From NCBI RefSeq assembly GCF_005233845.1, contig NZ_SZQL01000018.1, positions 44,145 through 108,144 of the forward strand: DNA of 64,000 nt. Reading direction: 5' to 3'. The position numbers and the translations under genes were made by a program. Below are positions 1 to 10,083 of the stretch, in pieces. Origin of the DNA: Ilyomonas limi. GTDB taxonomy: Bacteria > Bacteroidota > Bacteroidia > Chitinophagales > Chitinophagaceae. A model generated the notes under the pieces. That model saw only the letters and a program-made list of their open reading frames with translations, was not told where the DNA came from and did no database searches. The first letter of the stretch is position 1. Every line of letters begins with the position of its first letter.

Positions 1-369
1 GCGATAGCAGCTTACGGGCGTTGCCGCATCAACAGGCAGTGCAAGCTGCGCACCATTATAAGTATAACTCTGATAAGATAACCCTGCCGAGTCATGTAAC
101 CGATCGTCCAAAAAATGGTGATCTATGTAATTATTAAGATGAACAAAACATCCGCTGTGGTATGCTTCGCCAACAAAAGGATGGTCTATAATAAGCAGGT
201 CGTAATCATTCGCCAGTGTTTCTACAGGAAAATCGGCAAAGGATTGTAATGATCTTTTATACCATTGCACATCCACATAAGGATGCTGCTCATGATAACG
301 CTGGCAACAGGCAACAAGCGGTGTGAAACCTCTGCTGTGATCCCAGGTTATACCTTTCAATTCAATCAT
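1..369 (-). CDS. Family 1 extracellular solute-binding-like protein (partial)
   Basis: This gene runs off the left edge, so only its first 123 codons are visible. The ATG overlaps the TGA of the MaoC gene upstream (ATGA overlap), so the two are translationally coupled. The N-terminus reads [18 protein letters not shown], followed by a W-Y-K-R-S-L-Q block and [16 protein letters not shown]. This is the pattern I know from ABC-type family 1 solute-binding proteins that travel with MaoC and CoA-transferase genes in Bacteroidota. There is no signal peptide at this start, which is odd for a binding protein and suggests a cytoplasmic role or a misnamed family. The real substrate is unknown; family assignment is by recognition of the block pattern. 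Confidence 0.6.
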   Translation of the reverse strand, partial: MIELKGITWDHSRGFTPLVACCQRYHEQHPYVDVQWYKRSLQSFADFPVETLANDYDLLIIDHPFVGEAYHSGCFVHLNNYIDHHFLDDRLHDSAGLSYQSYTYNGAQLALPVDAATPVSCYR

Positions 370-809
370 ATATTGCACTTTTTTACTAATAAAAGGTGCT
401 CGCAGGCCATCACCAGTTTTTCGTTCTGGTTATATACTTCCACCTTTTCTGTTATTAATCCATAGCCGGGCTTTTTATAGTCCTCCTTGGCTGCAATCGT
501 TAAAACTGTATAAATAGTATCCCCAATGAATACAGGCAGTATAAAACGCAGACGGTTATAACCGTATGTCATAGAAGCCTCGTTAATAACCGTTGCAGTT
601 AAGCCAATGGCAATGCTGAATATCAATGTGCCATGTGCAATCCGCTTTTTGAATGGCTGTGTTTTACACCATTCCTCATTCATGTGATGCGGAAAGAAAT
701 CGCCTGTTTGGCCGGCATGCAATACTATATCGGTTTCTGTAATGGTGCGCCCCTGGCTCACTCGCTTTTCATCAATGGCATAATCGTTAAAATATCTTGT
801 CTGCAGCAT
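366..809 (-). CDS. MaoC-like (R)-specific enoyl-CoA hydratase / dehydratase
   Basis: A small hot-dog-fold protein of about 147 residues, the usual size for single-domain MaoC proteins. The diagnostic parts are an [11 protein letters not shown] stretch (the hydratase Asp/His region) and an I-A-H-G-T-L motif shortly after it. These proteins add water to trans-2-enoyl-CoA or close analogues in the cytoplasm. I chose the ATG at 807-809 (MLQTRYFND) rather than the longer upstream reading because the 19 extra residues have no counterpart in the family. It is coupled by an ATGA overlap to the solute-binding-like gene downstream, so the two probably act in one pathway, possibly organic-acid or acyl-CoA metabolism. 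The acyl substrate cannot be read from the sequence. Confidence 0.8.
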   Translation of the reverse strand: MLQTRYFNDYAIDEKRVSQGRTITETDIVLHAGQTGDFFPHHMNEEWCKTQPFKKRIAHGTLIFSIAIGLTATVINEASMTYGYNRLRFILPVFIGDTIYTVLTIAAKEDYKKPGYGLITEKVEVYNQNEKLVMACEHLLLVKKCNI

Positions 810-1294
810 AATAAATAAACGTCCTGAAATGTGGTACAAATTACTATGTATGCTACAGGCAAACAATGACAGATAATAATAACAAGATGGATTATTTTCC
901 TACATCATCACAAACACAATTATCTTTTTGTATAGCATCAACGAAAACATTCCGTTCATAAAAAGATAGAAGAACTATCCTCCCCACAACCAGTCAGAAA
1001 ACAAGACGACGCCCATCAACAACCTAAAAAACATTAATTTTAATAAACTGTCCGCCGGTATATTGTAGCATCAGGATTATCAACATCCACTGTATAGCTA
1101 ATTTTAAGATGAGACATAGTTTATAAGAAGCCATGCTGAAAGTCATACCAAAGCCGTAGCTTTCTTATAACAGCCTGGGATATTTCGCTCATCCTATGTT
1201 TTTTACAGCGATTGGTAATATAAAAACCAGGGAAAAAGCAAGGGTATAGAGAAGAATGTAAATACACACTATCATACCATTAAGTGCAAACGTA
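810..1294. other. Intergenic stretch, nothing clear
   Basis: AT-rich sequence between the MaoC gene start and the end of the broken rhamnosidase gene. It would contain the MaoC promoter, but I see no good TAnnTTTG element. A 25-codon reading on the minus strand near 1040-1115 is too short to support. Confidence 0.5.
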
Positions 1295-4065
1295 TTAATT
1301 GATCACATCAAAATCGTATACGCCAGAACCGGTTTTAATATTCATAGTTGAATAATTACCTGTAGAGGTCTTTCGTACATTTTTTACATCAACAGGTTTG
1401 CCATTCATTAATACTATTGATTTTTCTCCGGCAGGCAAATACATTGTAGTCGTTGTGTTAACAGGAATTTCAACATGCAGTTTGAACGAGCTATCTGTTT
1501 TAAACCAGCTACTTTTAATTAAGCCATACAAAGAGCCGAAGGATGCTTCGGCATGATTAATATTGCCAACAGGTTGGGGGGCAATAATACTATTTTTATA
1601 CGCTACCGAATTAGAATCCTGACTAATGCCTGCCAGTCCGCTATAGAACCATTCCTTTAAATGCCCCAGCATAAAATGGTTGTTAGAAACATTAGGTAAT
1701 GCCTGCCAGGATTCCGTTAGTGCAGTTGCTCCTTTTGTTAACTGGTAGCTATAACCCGGCACATCACTTCTGCTGTTCATATCATAAATCACATTGCTTT
1801 TTCCTGCTTCATCTAATACTTTCAACAAGTAGCGATAACCAATATCACCGGCTGATAAACTGTTATTGTGCTGCCGCAAATCTTTTACAATATTATCAAC
1901 AACAGCTTCTTTGTATTCATCGGGAACCAGTTGCATGTACACTGCCATTGCATTGGCTGTTTGACTACCGGTTGCATATTGTTTTGTTTGCTGATTAAAG
2001 AATTTATCGTTGAAAGCATGCTTTACTGTCAATGCTAATGAACGATAATATTGTCCATCCCGCTGATTATTTAATAAACCGGCGATTTGCGATAAAATGG
2101 TAAGATCGTAATAATAAATGGCTGATGCTGTAACCCCCGGAGGTGTAAGCTGCGAAACACCAGGTGGTTGCGGACCGAGATCATACCAATCGCCAAGTCC
2201 CTGGTATAAAATATTATCTTTTGCCTTTGATTGCAGGTAAACAATATATTTCTTCATCATGTCGTAAGCTTCCTGCAATACTTTTTTATCTCCAAACCAA
2301 CTATACATATACCAGGGTACGAGAATACAACTACTCCCCCATTCCGGTGAGTCGCGAAACATACCATCGCCATAGGTAAACTGTACAAACTCTGGCGCAA
2401 CTTCCGGCACCAACCCATTGCTTGTTTGTGCCTGCATCATATCATGTACCGTCTTTTTGTACAGAGTAGCTACATTATAATTATACTGAACAGAATTACC
2501 CATTAAATGCGTTTGTTCAGCCAGCCAAGCTTTTCACGGTGCGGACAATCCGTAAACACACTCATCATGTTACTTTTGACAGCCCAACCAATTAAAGTAT
2601 CTATACGATTGAATAAGGGATTAGAACACGAAAAATGGCCAATAGTTTCTGCTGCATTTCTTATATGCAAAGAAGCCAGTTGTAAAACTTGAGGAAGTTT
2701 TGCAGAGCAATTTGCCTGCTGCGGAACAGCACCTTCTACCTGCACATAGCGGAAGCCATAATACGTAAAACGGGGCTGCCAGCTTTCAATGCTATCACCT
2801 TTTAAAATGTACTAAAAATGGTATGGCTTGCCGGTTGCTTTTTGATTCACTGTGCCATCTGCATTTAATAATTCCCCTGGAATAATCTTTATCGCATCTC
2901 CTTTTCTGCCTTTTATGCTGATAGATGGAATAGCTGATGCATTTTGTCCAAAATCATACACATATATAGAATCATTAACAGCAGTTACTTTTTTTGCAGT
3001 AAAATAGTCCATCACCTTTATCGGCGGCTGCATTTGAGTAATCAGTAACGACGGACCAACGACTACCATAGCATTCTTCCAGCCCTTATCATTAAAATGT
3101 ATATCATTCCAGCCCTGCTGCTCCTTTGTTGCATTATAATCTTCACCACCATAAATACTTGAAAAAGTGATCGGGCTTTCAGCAGTTTTCCAGGAAGTAT
3201 CACTAATAACATTTTGCATTGTGCCATCATTATATTCAATCGCTAAACGACAAATCATTTTAGGATAGCCGAATGTAGCTTTTAACTTCCTATATCGCTT
3301 TTTTACAGGTGGAATATAATAGAATCCATTGCCCAGCATAACACCAATTGCGTTATTGCCTTCCCGAATAGTGGAAGTAACATCAAAACAAACATATTGT
3401 GCCTCCTTGCTGTACTGTGTCCAACCCGGATCAAGAAAATGGTCACCGGTTTTTTTACCGTTGATACTTACTTCAAATTGCCCTAAGCCGGAGATAAACA
3501 AGGTGGCTTTTCTGATTTGTTTATTAGATGCAAATTCCTTTCTTAGTAAAGGCAAAATGTTGGCCCCTTGTTGTTTGTCTTTTGCTGTATCCGCGTTTAA
3601 AACGGTTCTGTATGGTGCAGGTAATTCCTGATTACTTATCCATTCCGCATTTGCCCAATCGTTTCGGCTTTGCAAACCCATTTGCCAGTTTGCAATATTG
3701 CTCCAGGCAGATTCATTGCCATAATTATCCCACACCTTTACTTTCCAGAAATAGGTATGTGCCGGGAGTAGTTGTTTTCCTTTATAGCTAACCTGTATTG
3801 AACTATCGCTTTGTACCTTTTTTGAATCCCAAACATTGGCATCATCATTTGCCAGTGATGCATAATTATCACACACCAGTATGCGGTAAGCTGTTTGCAC
3901 TACATTCTGCTGATCTGATAGCAACTGCCAGCTTAAACCGGGTACTGCCGTTTCAATGCCTAACGGCTCCTCTGCATATTCACAACGCAGATGAGCAACT
4001 TGTATTTGCTGACCCAAAGCAACAACATTCATCAGGCTTAATATGATACAGGCAATCACTTTCAT
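1295..4065 (-). pseudogene. GH78 alpha-L-rhamnosidase, broken by a stop codon and a frameshift
   Basis: The reading frames together give one secreted GH78 alpha-L-rhamnosidase of about 920 residues, which would remove rhamnose from rhamnogalacturonan or glycosides. The first part (start 4065, signal peptide MKVIACIILSLMNVVALG) carries the fibronectin-like and N-terminal domains and ends in GKPYHF followed by TAG at 2814-2812. The same frame continues after the TAG as YILKGDSIESWQPRFTYYGF, typical family sequence. It includes the GH78 motif DCPHREKLGW, then reads GWLNKRI-stop near 2503. Restoring one base (AAC-CAA-ACG-CAT) gives the expected W-L-N-Q-T-H-L-M-G-N-S and joins the rest of the catalytic domain in the third piece. 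Thus one nonsense codon plus one single-base deletion. The ATG overlaps the stop of the GH2 gene upstream by one base, so the two were one operon. A sequencing error is possible for either lesion, but two independent ones make a pseudogene likely. Confidence 0.85.
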
Positions 4066-6446
4066 TAATCAACCTTAATAATCAATTCTTTACTTTTTAA
4101 TGCCCCTGCTGTTGCAGTAATATGTATGTTACCTTTTTCTTTTCCTGCTTTTACAATCAATAAACACTTTCCCCGCCATGTCTTTCTTGTATCAGATATA
4201 CAGCTTTCTACACTTTTCGGATTGGCATTACCCACACCGGCAATGGTTCCTGCGCCCGTTACATTGAATTGTACAGGCACTTCAGTTGCAGGGTTTGTTG
4301 TGCCCTTATCATCTGCCAAATCAACATCTATATACACTAAACCCTGATTGTTTGCACGTAATGAATTCTTATCAGCATTTAGCAAAATAGCAGTTGGCTC
4401 ACCGGCAGTCTTTAGTACTGCTTCCTGTACCTTTTTTCCATTTGTATAACCAATTGCTTTTAATTCGCCGGCAGTATAAGACACATCAAACGGAGCAATA
4501 AATTTGGTACTGCGATCTGTCTGCTTTCTTCCTAACGATTTTCCATTTAAAAACAATTCCACTTCATCACACGAGGAATAAGCAACTACATGTAAGGTTT
4601 GGTTTTCATAACCTTTCCAGTTCCAGCCTGCCACCACATCATTCCACTCCCAGCGGCTCCAATCTGCTCTATCCTTGTTCAAAGGAAATGATGGAGAAGG
4701 TGGTTGCACAAAAATGGATAATTGATTTTGTTTCCATAACACATCACGGTAAAACGATTGCGGACGTTTCCATCCGCAGACATCAATATCACCACAATAG
4801 GCCAGATTCCAGGGATAAAACGCCTGTGTTTGTGGATAGCCTAACCACCCAATACTTGCTTCGCCTATGTAATCAAATGCAGTCCAAACAAAGTCACCAA
4901 TCACATACGAATGATCCTTAACTGCCATCCAGTACTCAAAAGCATCTAATGGGAATGATTCTGTTGCGAACATAATCCTGTTTGGCAAACGCTGGTGATC
5001 GTTTTCATATTTATCAACCGCATAATTATAACCGGCTACATCCAATGCTGATATAAAATCATCTTTATCTTTATCAATCCCGTTCACACCGGCAGTTACC
5101 GGCCTTGTACTATCCAACTGTTTTACATAAGCAGCTAATGTATGCGCAACAGCAGCCACTTCCGGCTTTTCGCGATGTGGTATTTCGTTACCAATGCTCC
5201 ACATAATGATAGATGGATGATTGCGGTCCCTTTCAATCATACCCGCAATATCTTTTTGCCACCAATCATCAAAATATAAATTATAATCAAACTGATTTTT
5301 AGGATCGCCCCAGGTATCAAATGCTTCATCAATTACCAACATTCCCAAACTATCACACGCATTCAACAATGCAGGCGATGGAGGATTATGTGAACAGCGT
5401 ACCGCATTAAAACCGGCAGCTTTCAACAATTTTATCTTTCTTACTTCAGCATCATCATACGCTTTTGCTCCTAACGGACCATTATCATGATGGATGCAGC
5501 CACCTTTTAATTTTACGCTTATACCATTCAATAAAAAGCCTTTATCAGCCGAAAAGGAAAGCGTACGGATACCAAATGTTGAAGTGTAACGATTTACTTC
5601 TTGACCACTGTGTACTTCTGTAACTGCTTTGTAGAGTGCAGGATAATCAGCAGACCAAAGTATTGGTTTTGTAATTTGCACAGTTTGCTGAATGTCGGAA
5701 ATATTACCTGCTTTAATGTATTGAGCAGAAGTAACCGATGCTACTTGCTTGCCCGATGGATCAATAATATTAGTAACAAGTTTTATATTGTTGTTGATGG
5801 AATCGCCATTCTTAACTGATGTATTTATATTGATTGTTGCAGACTGATTGCTTACCTTTTTTGTAATGATATATGTCCCCCAATTTTCAACATATACAGG
5901 CTCGGCAACCCGCAACCAAACATGGCGGTAAATACCCGAACCTGCATACCAGCGGCTGTTTTCACCCTCATTCTTTACCTCTACGGCAATCGTATTAACA
6001 GTGTCCAACTTTATTCTATCCGTTATGTCAAACCAGAAGGACGTATAACCATAAGGATGTTTGCCAAGGCTTTTACCATTCAGCCAAACCTTACAATTCA
6101 TATATACACCATCAAACTGTATAAAAAGTTTCCTGTTTTTATAAGCAGCAGGTACAGCAAAATGTTTACGATACCAGCCAACACCACCTTCAGTAAAGCC
6201 GGTGCTTACCTGTCCTGCTGCTCTTTTTATAAAAGGTGAATTTGCTCCAGGTATATCTTCAATACTCCAGTCGTGCGGCAGATCAATTGTTGTCCAATCA
6301 TTGTCTGTAAAAGAGGGGCTCTCGGCACCCTGCGCAGCCCCACGATAAAACAGCCAGTCATCATCAAACAGGATGTAATTATTTTGCTGTGCAAAAACGT
6401 GCTGAAAGCAAGTGATTAATATGGCAATGGCAATACTTTTCTTCAT
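4065..6446 (-). CDS. GH2 family beta-galactosidase, secreted
   Basis: About 793 residues. The start at 6446 is chosen because MKKSIAIAILITCFQHVFAQ is a clean signal peptide, whereas the longer reading adds a non-hydrophobic MPHFLLCLR. The domain order is GH2 sugar-binding (about 60-190), immunoglobulin-like (190-300), TIM barrel (300-580), then a DUF4982-type and an Ig-like tail (about 600-790). The acid/base Glu lies in W-S-I-G-N-E-I-P (about residue 421) and the nucleophile Glu in F-A-T-E-S-F-P (about 496). Family members act on terminal beta-galactosides; in this neighbourhood galactan side chains of rhamnogalacturonan I are the likely target. It is the first gene of an operon with the broken rhamnosidase, with stop and start overlapping. 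Beta-glucuronidase or another GH2 activity cannot be excluded. Confidence 0.9.
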   Translation of the reverse strand: MKKSIAIAILITCFQHVFAQQNNYILFDDDWLFYRGAAQGAESPSFTDNDWTTIDLPHDWSIEDIPGANSPFIKRAAGQVSTGFTEGGVGWYRKHFAVPAAYKNRKLFIQFDGVYMNCKVWLNGKSLGKHPYGYTSFWFDITDRIKLDTVNTIAVEVKNEGENSRWYAGSGIYRHVWLRVAEPVYVENWGTYIITKKVSNQSATININTSVKNGDSINNNIKLVTNIIDPSGKQVASVTSAQYIKAGNISDIQQTVQITKPILWSADYPALYKAVTEVHSGQEVNRYTSTFGIRTLSFSADKGFLLNGISVKLKGGCIHHDNGPLGAKAYDDAEVRKIKLLKAAGFNAVRCSHNPPSPALLNACDSLGMLVIDEAFDTWGDPKNQFDYNLYFDDWWQKDIAGMIERDRNHPSIIMWSIGNEIPHREKPEVAAVAHTLAAYVKQLDSTRPVTAGVNGIDKDKDDFISALDVAGYNYAVDKYENDHQRLPNRIMFATESFPLDAFEYWMAVKDHSYVIGDFVWTAFDYIGEASIGWLGYPQTQAFYPWNLAYCGDIDVCGWKRPQSFYRDVLWKQNQLSIFVQPPSPSFPLNKDRADWSRWEWNDVVAGWNWKGYENQTLHVVAYSSCDEVELFLNGKSLGRKQTDRSTKFIAPFDVSYTAGELKAIGYTNGKKVQEAVLKTAGEPTAILLNADKNSLRANNQGLVYIDVDLADDKGTTNPATEVPVQFNVTGAGTIAGVGNANPKSVESCISDTRKTWRGKCLLIVKAGKEKGNIHITATAGALKSKELIIKVD

Positions 6447-6715
6447 GCGTAAACATAATAAAAAATGGGGCAAAGCGGGAAACCACTACCCCAGAATGAT
6501 TGCTTGTCAATAAAATTTTACTATAATTAATGAGCTATTTATTACAAATTTTTCCAGCGTTATTTCTTTCCTTAATTTGATGTAAAACTACAACGCCCAT
6601 ATCCGGTAACAATTGCAGTTATAACTAAAGTAATGGATTATTTTACTACACACCCAAACAACTTATGCTTTTGACGAAGTATTTGTAATATTGATTTTTA
6701 TAATCATTTCTGCTG

Positions 6716-9010
6716 ATGAAATTTGTTTTCTTTTTATTTATTCAGTTAATAGCAGCTTCCTTATTTAATAGTTGTTTATCACAGCAAAACGGATTGGCAT
6801 CCTGCAATGTTAACTGGCACAGGCAAAGCAAAAATTCATCCGGGTCAATGCCTTGCAGCGGCGGTGATATTGGCTTAAATGTATGGGTGGAAGATGGTGA
6901 TATTCTTTTTTACATGGCACAAAGCGGAACCTTTGATGAGAACAATACTATGCTAAAAATGGGCCGGATAAGAATAAAAATGTCACCCGACTTACTGAGT
7001 AATACAACGTTTCAGCAACAACTGAATATATATGATGGTAATGTAATTATTCAGGCAAAAGATATTAAAGTGGTTATCTGGGTGGATGTTTTTAAACCGG
7101 TTATTCATGCAGCTATTCAGACGAAAAAAGCAGTCAGTATAAAAGCTTCTTATGAAACATGGCGATATGAAGACCATTCAATAAGCGAATCAAAAGAACT
7201 CCGGTCCTCTTCTTATAAAGCATCACAACCTTTTGATGTAATCACATATAAAGATGTTGTACAATTTACCAACAACAGCATTGTATTTTACCACCGCAAC
7301 CGCAATGATGTAAGAAATATATTTGATTATACGGTACACGCGGAACACATGGATTCTGTAAAGGAATCAATGTTTAATCCCATAGCCAATAATACTTTCG
7401 GCGGGATGATGCTTGCTGATAACATGAAAACAGCAGGTGTGGATTCAGGAAAATATGCGGGTACGAGTTTCAGGTCGTATTCCCTGCAAACTACAAAACC
7501 TGTTTATCAGCAAAACATTGCTATTATTCTGAATACAAAACAAACTACTACTATTGGTAAGTGGATGGACGATCTTACTGCAATCAAAAAATCTTATAAC
7601 AGCAAAGAAAACTTCATTAAAACTAAAAACTGGTGGCATCAGTATTGGAACAGAAGCTATATTTTTATAGGCGGTATTGATAGCAGCATGAGCATTAATT
7701 ATCAACTATTCCGCTATATGCTTGGCTGCAATGCTTTTGGGAAATACCCAACAAAATTCAATGGTGGGCTTTTTACTTTCGATCCTGTGTATGTAGATAG
7801 CAGCTATCCCTTTTCACCCGATTTTCGTTTATGGGATGGCGGAACCTTTACTGCTCAAAATCAACGGCTTGTATATTATGGCATGTTGAAAAGCGGTGAT
7901 TATGATGTAATGAAACCGCAGTTCAATTTTTATACAAGGATTCAAAAAAATGCTGAGCTAAGAAGTGAAGTGTACTGGCATCATGCAGGTGCCTGCTTTA
8001 CAGAACAGATTGAAAATTTTGGACTACCTAATATTTTTGAATACGGATTGAAGCGTCCTCAAAACTTTGATCCCGGGCTGGAATATAATGCATGGCTGGA
8101 ATATTCGTGGGAAACCGTTTTTGAATTTTGCAATATGATGCTGGAAACCCAACATTACAATAATGATGACATATCTTATTACATTCCTTTTATAGAAAGC
8201 TGCCTCCGCTTTTACGATGAACACTATCAAATGCTTGCAAAACAACGCGGCAGTAAGGTATTCGACAGCAGCGGACATTATGTGTTGTACCCTACATCAG
8301 CTGCAGAAACCTATAAAATGACCTATAATTCCACAACTGTAATCGTTGCATTACAAACAGTTTTAGAAAAGCTGCTTTCATTACCTTCACCTTACCTTGA
8401 TAGTGTAAAGAGAGATAGATTTACAACAATGCTGCAACGCATTCCACCGATCTCTTTTTCCAATATAAACGGACATACTACCATTGCTCCGGCACAAACC
8501 TGGCAGCGCATTCAGAATACGGAATCACCACAATTATATCCTGTTTTTCCGTGGGGTATTTACGGCATTGGCAAACCGGGGCTTGATACTGCTATCAACA
8601 CTTACAAACAAGATCCGCAAGTAATTAAAAACAAAAGTTTTAAAGGCTGGCGGCAGGAAAATATTTTCGCTGCAAGGCTTGGGTTAACAGATGAAGCATT
8701 TGCATTAACCAAAGCGAAATTTGGTGCCGGTAAACATCGCTTTCCTGCTTTTTTTGGACCGGGATATGACTGGACACCCGACCACAACTGGGGTGGCACC
8801 GCGATGATTGGCTTACAGGAAATGCTGCTGCAAGCAGATGATGAACATATTTATCTATTGCCTGCATGGCCCAAAGACAAAGATGTATCCTTTAAACTAC
8901 ATGCGCCGCATAATACTATAGTAGCAGCTAAAGTAAAATCGGGAAAAGTGGTGTATTTAAATGTACTGCCTGCTTCAAGAAAAAAGGATGTAATAATTAT
9001 GTTGAAGTAA
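6716..9010 (+). CDS. DUF5703 family secreted carbohydrate-active protein
   Basis: 764 residues, divergent from the GH2 operon across a 269-bp gap. The N-terminus MKFVFFLFIQLIAASLFNSC is a signal peptide ending in a possible lipobox Cys. The next block, NVNWHRQSKNSSGSMPCSGG then D-I-G-L-N-V-W, matches the opening I know for DUF5703 proteins, followed by a long alpha-helical region of the (alpha/alpha)-toroid type (WHHAGACFTEQIENFG, GWRQENIFAARLG, W-T-P-D-H-N-W-G-G). Such proteins are found in polysaccharide utilisation loci and resemble GH95-like toroid enzymes, but I know of no firmly established activity. The start at 6716 is an ATG directly before the hydrophobic segment. Probable role: hydrolysis of a pectin side chain; the exact bond is unknown. 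Confidence 0.75.
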   Translation: MKFVFFLFIQLIAASLFNSCLSQQNGLASCNVNWHRQSKNSSGSMPCSGGDIGLNVWVEDGDILFYMAQSGTFDENNTMLKMGRIRIKMSPDLLSNTTFQQQLNIYDGNVIIQAKDIKVVIWVDVFKPVIHAAIQTKKAVSIKASYETWRYEDHSISESKELRSSSYKASQPFDVITYKDVVQFTNNSIVFYHRNRNDVRNIFDYTVHAEHMDSVKESMFNPIANNTFGGMMLADNMKTAGVDSGKYAGTSFRSYSLQTTKPVYQQNIAIILNTKQTTTIGKWMDDLTAIKKSYNSKENFIKTKNWWHQYWNRSYIFIGGIDSSMSINYQLFRYMLGCNAFGKYPTKFNGGLFTFDPVYVDSSYPFSPDFRLWDGGTFTAQNQRLVYYGMLKSGDYDVMKPQFNFYTRIQKNAELRSEVYWHHAGACFTEQIENFGLPNIFEYGLKRPQNFDPGLEYNAWLEYSWETVFEFCNMMLETQHYNNDDISYYIPFIESCLRFYDEHYQMLAKQRGSKVFDSSGHYVLYPTSAAETYKMTYNSTTVIVALQTVLEKLLSLPSPYLDSVKRDRFTTMLQRIPPISFSNINGHTTIAPAQTWQRIQNTESPQLYPVFPWGIYGIGKPGLDTAINTYKQDPQVIKNKSFKGWRQENIFAARLGLTDEAFALTKAKFGAGKHRFPAFFGPGYDWTPDHNWGGTAMIGLQEMLLQADDEHIYLLPAWPKDKDVSFKLHAPHNTIVAAKVKSGKVVYLNVLPASRKKDVIIMLK

Positions 9011-9017
9011 TGATCTC

Positions 9018-9036
9018 GCAGGTATTCGAAACCTGC
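9018..9036. terminator. Small hairpin after the DUF5703 gene
   Basis: GCAGGT (9018-9023) and ACCTGC (9031-9036) can form a 6-bp stem with a 7-base loop just 8 bases after the stop codon. No T-run follows, so it may act as a processing or weak termination hairpin only. Confidence 0.3.
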
Positions 9037-9064
9037 ATTCCATATTTGAAAGTAAAGCAGCATG

Positions 9065-9232
9065 GTCATTGCGAGCGGTAGCGAATCAATATGTGGGTGT
9101 TATTAAAATCAATATGGATGGCTGAGTTGGAGAACATTAACCTGACAGGTTAGATTATCATAAAGGTCAAAGTAAGCCATCTATATTGACTTAAGGCATA
9201 GCACAGATTGCTTCGCTACCGCCCGCAATGAC
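9065..9232. repeat. REP-like palindromic element, two 31-bp inverted arms
   Basis: The 31 bases at 9065-9095 (beginning GTCATTGCGAGCGGTAGCGA) and the reverse complement of 9202-9232 match at 28 of 31 positions. The arms enclose about 106 bases that also contain a perfect palindrome AACCTGACAGGTT (9139-9151). A partial copy of the arm end (GCCCGCAATGAC) recurs at 17406-17417. This has the form of a dispersed intergenic REP/BIME-type element. One arm supplies the last codons of the dead alcohol dehydrogenase reading. Confidence 0.7.
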
Positions 9233-10015
9233 GAACAGTATATAATCGAAAGCTAATCATCGCTTTGGTTACTTTATTTTCAGGATTTATCCAGGATGGA
9301 AATTGGTCTCCTGCTTCCATAAATGAAGCCCGGTGTGTAAGGTAATTTTCGGGCTTTATAAAATGATTTTCAAAGCTGAAATAACGTATGAAAATTGTCT
9401 TTAGTTGCATTACGGCTGCTCATTAAAATGGCTTCTCTTTTATGAAATTCGGGATGGCTGAAGCACATGGCTTCTTTTTGCAATCCCACCAAAACATACC
9501 TGCCGCTATGAGCTAAATAATGGATACTGTATTGATTGATTTCAAATTTCCGGTTGCATCAAATACAGCGGTAGGCATATCGCCGTTAGTAATGTGTAGC
9601 AATTCTTTTACTACGTCCTCATGTAAATCATCAATAGTATGTTTGATATGTAATTCTTGTGTGCAAAACTGCAACCGGTGTTCATTCACTTCTATAGCAA
9701 TTACAGTTACATACGCATTTTTTGCAAATTCCATAATACCCATTCCAATCGAACCTGCCTCCATCACCAACACAAATTTACCTTTTTGAAAATGTACATG
9801 CCTTACAGCAGGTGCGCCTACAGCCAACGGCTCGATCAAAGCCAGTTCATCCAAGCTTAAGCCTTCGCTCTTCAGTAATTTATCCTGTGGCACAGTAATG
9901 AACTCACGAATGCCGCCATCTATATACACACCAAATACTTTTATGCTAACACAACAGTTAGGTTTATACTTGTATAATCTAATTGTTGGGTGTTGTACAG
10001 GTAAGTGATCTCACT
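9214..10015 (-). pseudogene. Zinc-dependent alcohol dehydrogenase remnant (YjjN/RspB-like sugar-acid dehydrogenase)
   Basis: Several frames piece together one medium-chain dehydrogenase. Near 9975-9930 the minus strand reads KPNCCVSIKVFGVYIDGG, a strong family signature. The longest open part then runs through the cofactor domain (FVLVMEAGSIGMGIMEFAK, FDATGNLKSIN). It breaks near 9535 and continues in another frame as HYLAHSGRYVLVGLQKEAM and S-H-P-E-F-H-K-R-E-A. It breaks again near 9385 and continues as YLTHRASFMEAGDQFPSWI and P-E-N-K-V-T-K-A-M. The first 90 or so residues, including the catalytic zinc site, are not recognisable. Family members oxidise L-galactonate or similar sugar acids, which fits its place at the 3' end of the hexuronate operon. 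It is clearly non-functional. Confidence 0.8.
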
Positions 10016-10083
10016 GTTACTATTTTAAATTACAATTCCGGAGACAAAAGCATTCATCGTCTATAAACCTATTTACTTTATGT

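Noticed and set aside
1040..1115. Short frame MSHLKISYTVDVDNPD on the minus strand
   Set aside because: It could hint at a degraded peptidase start, but 25 codons with no flanking support is too little.
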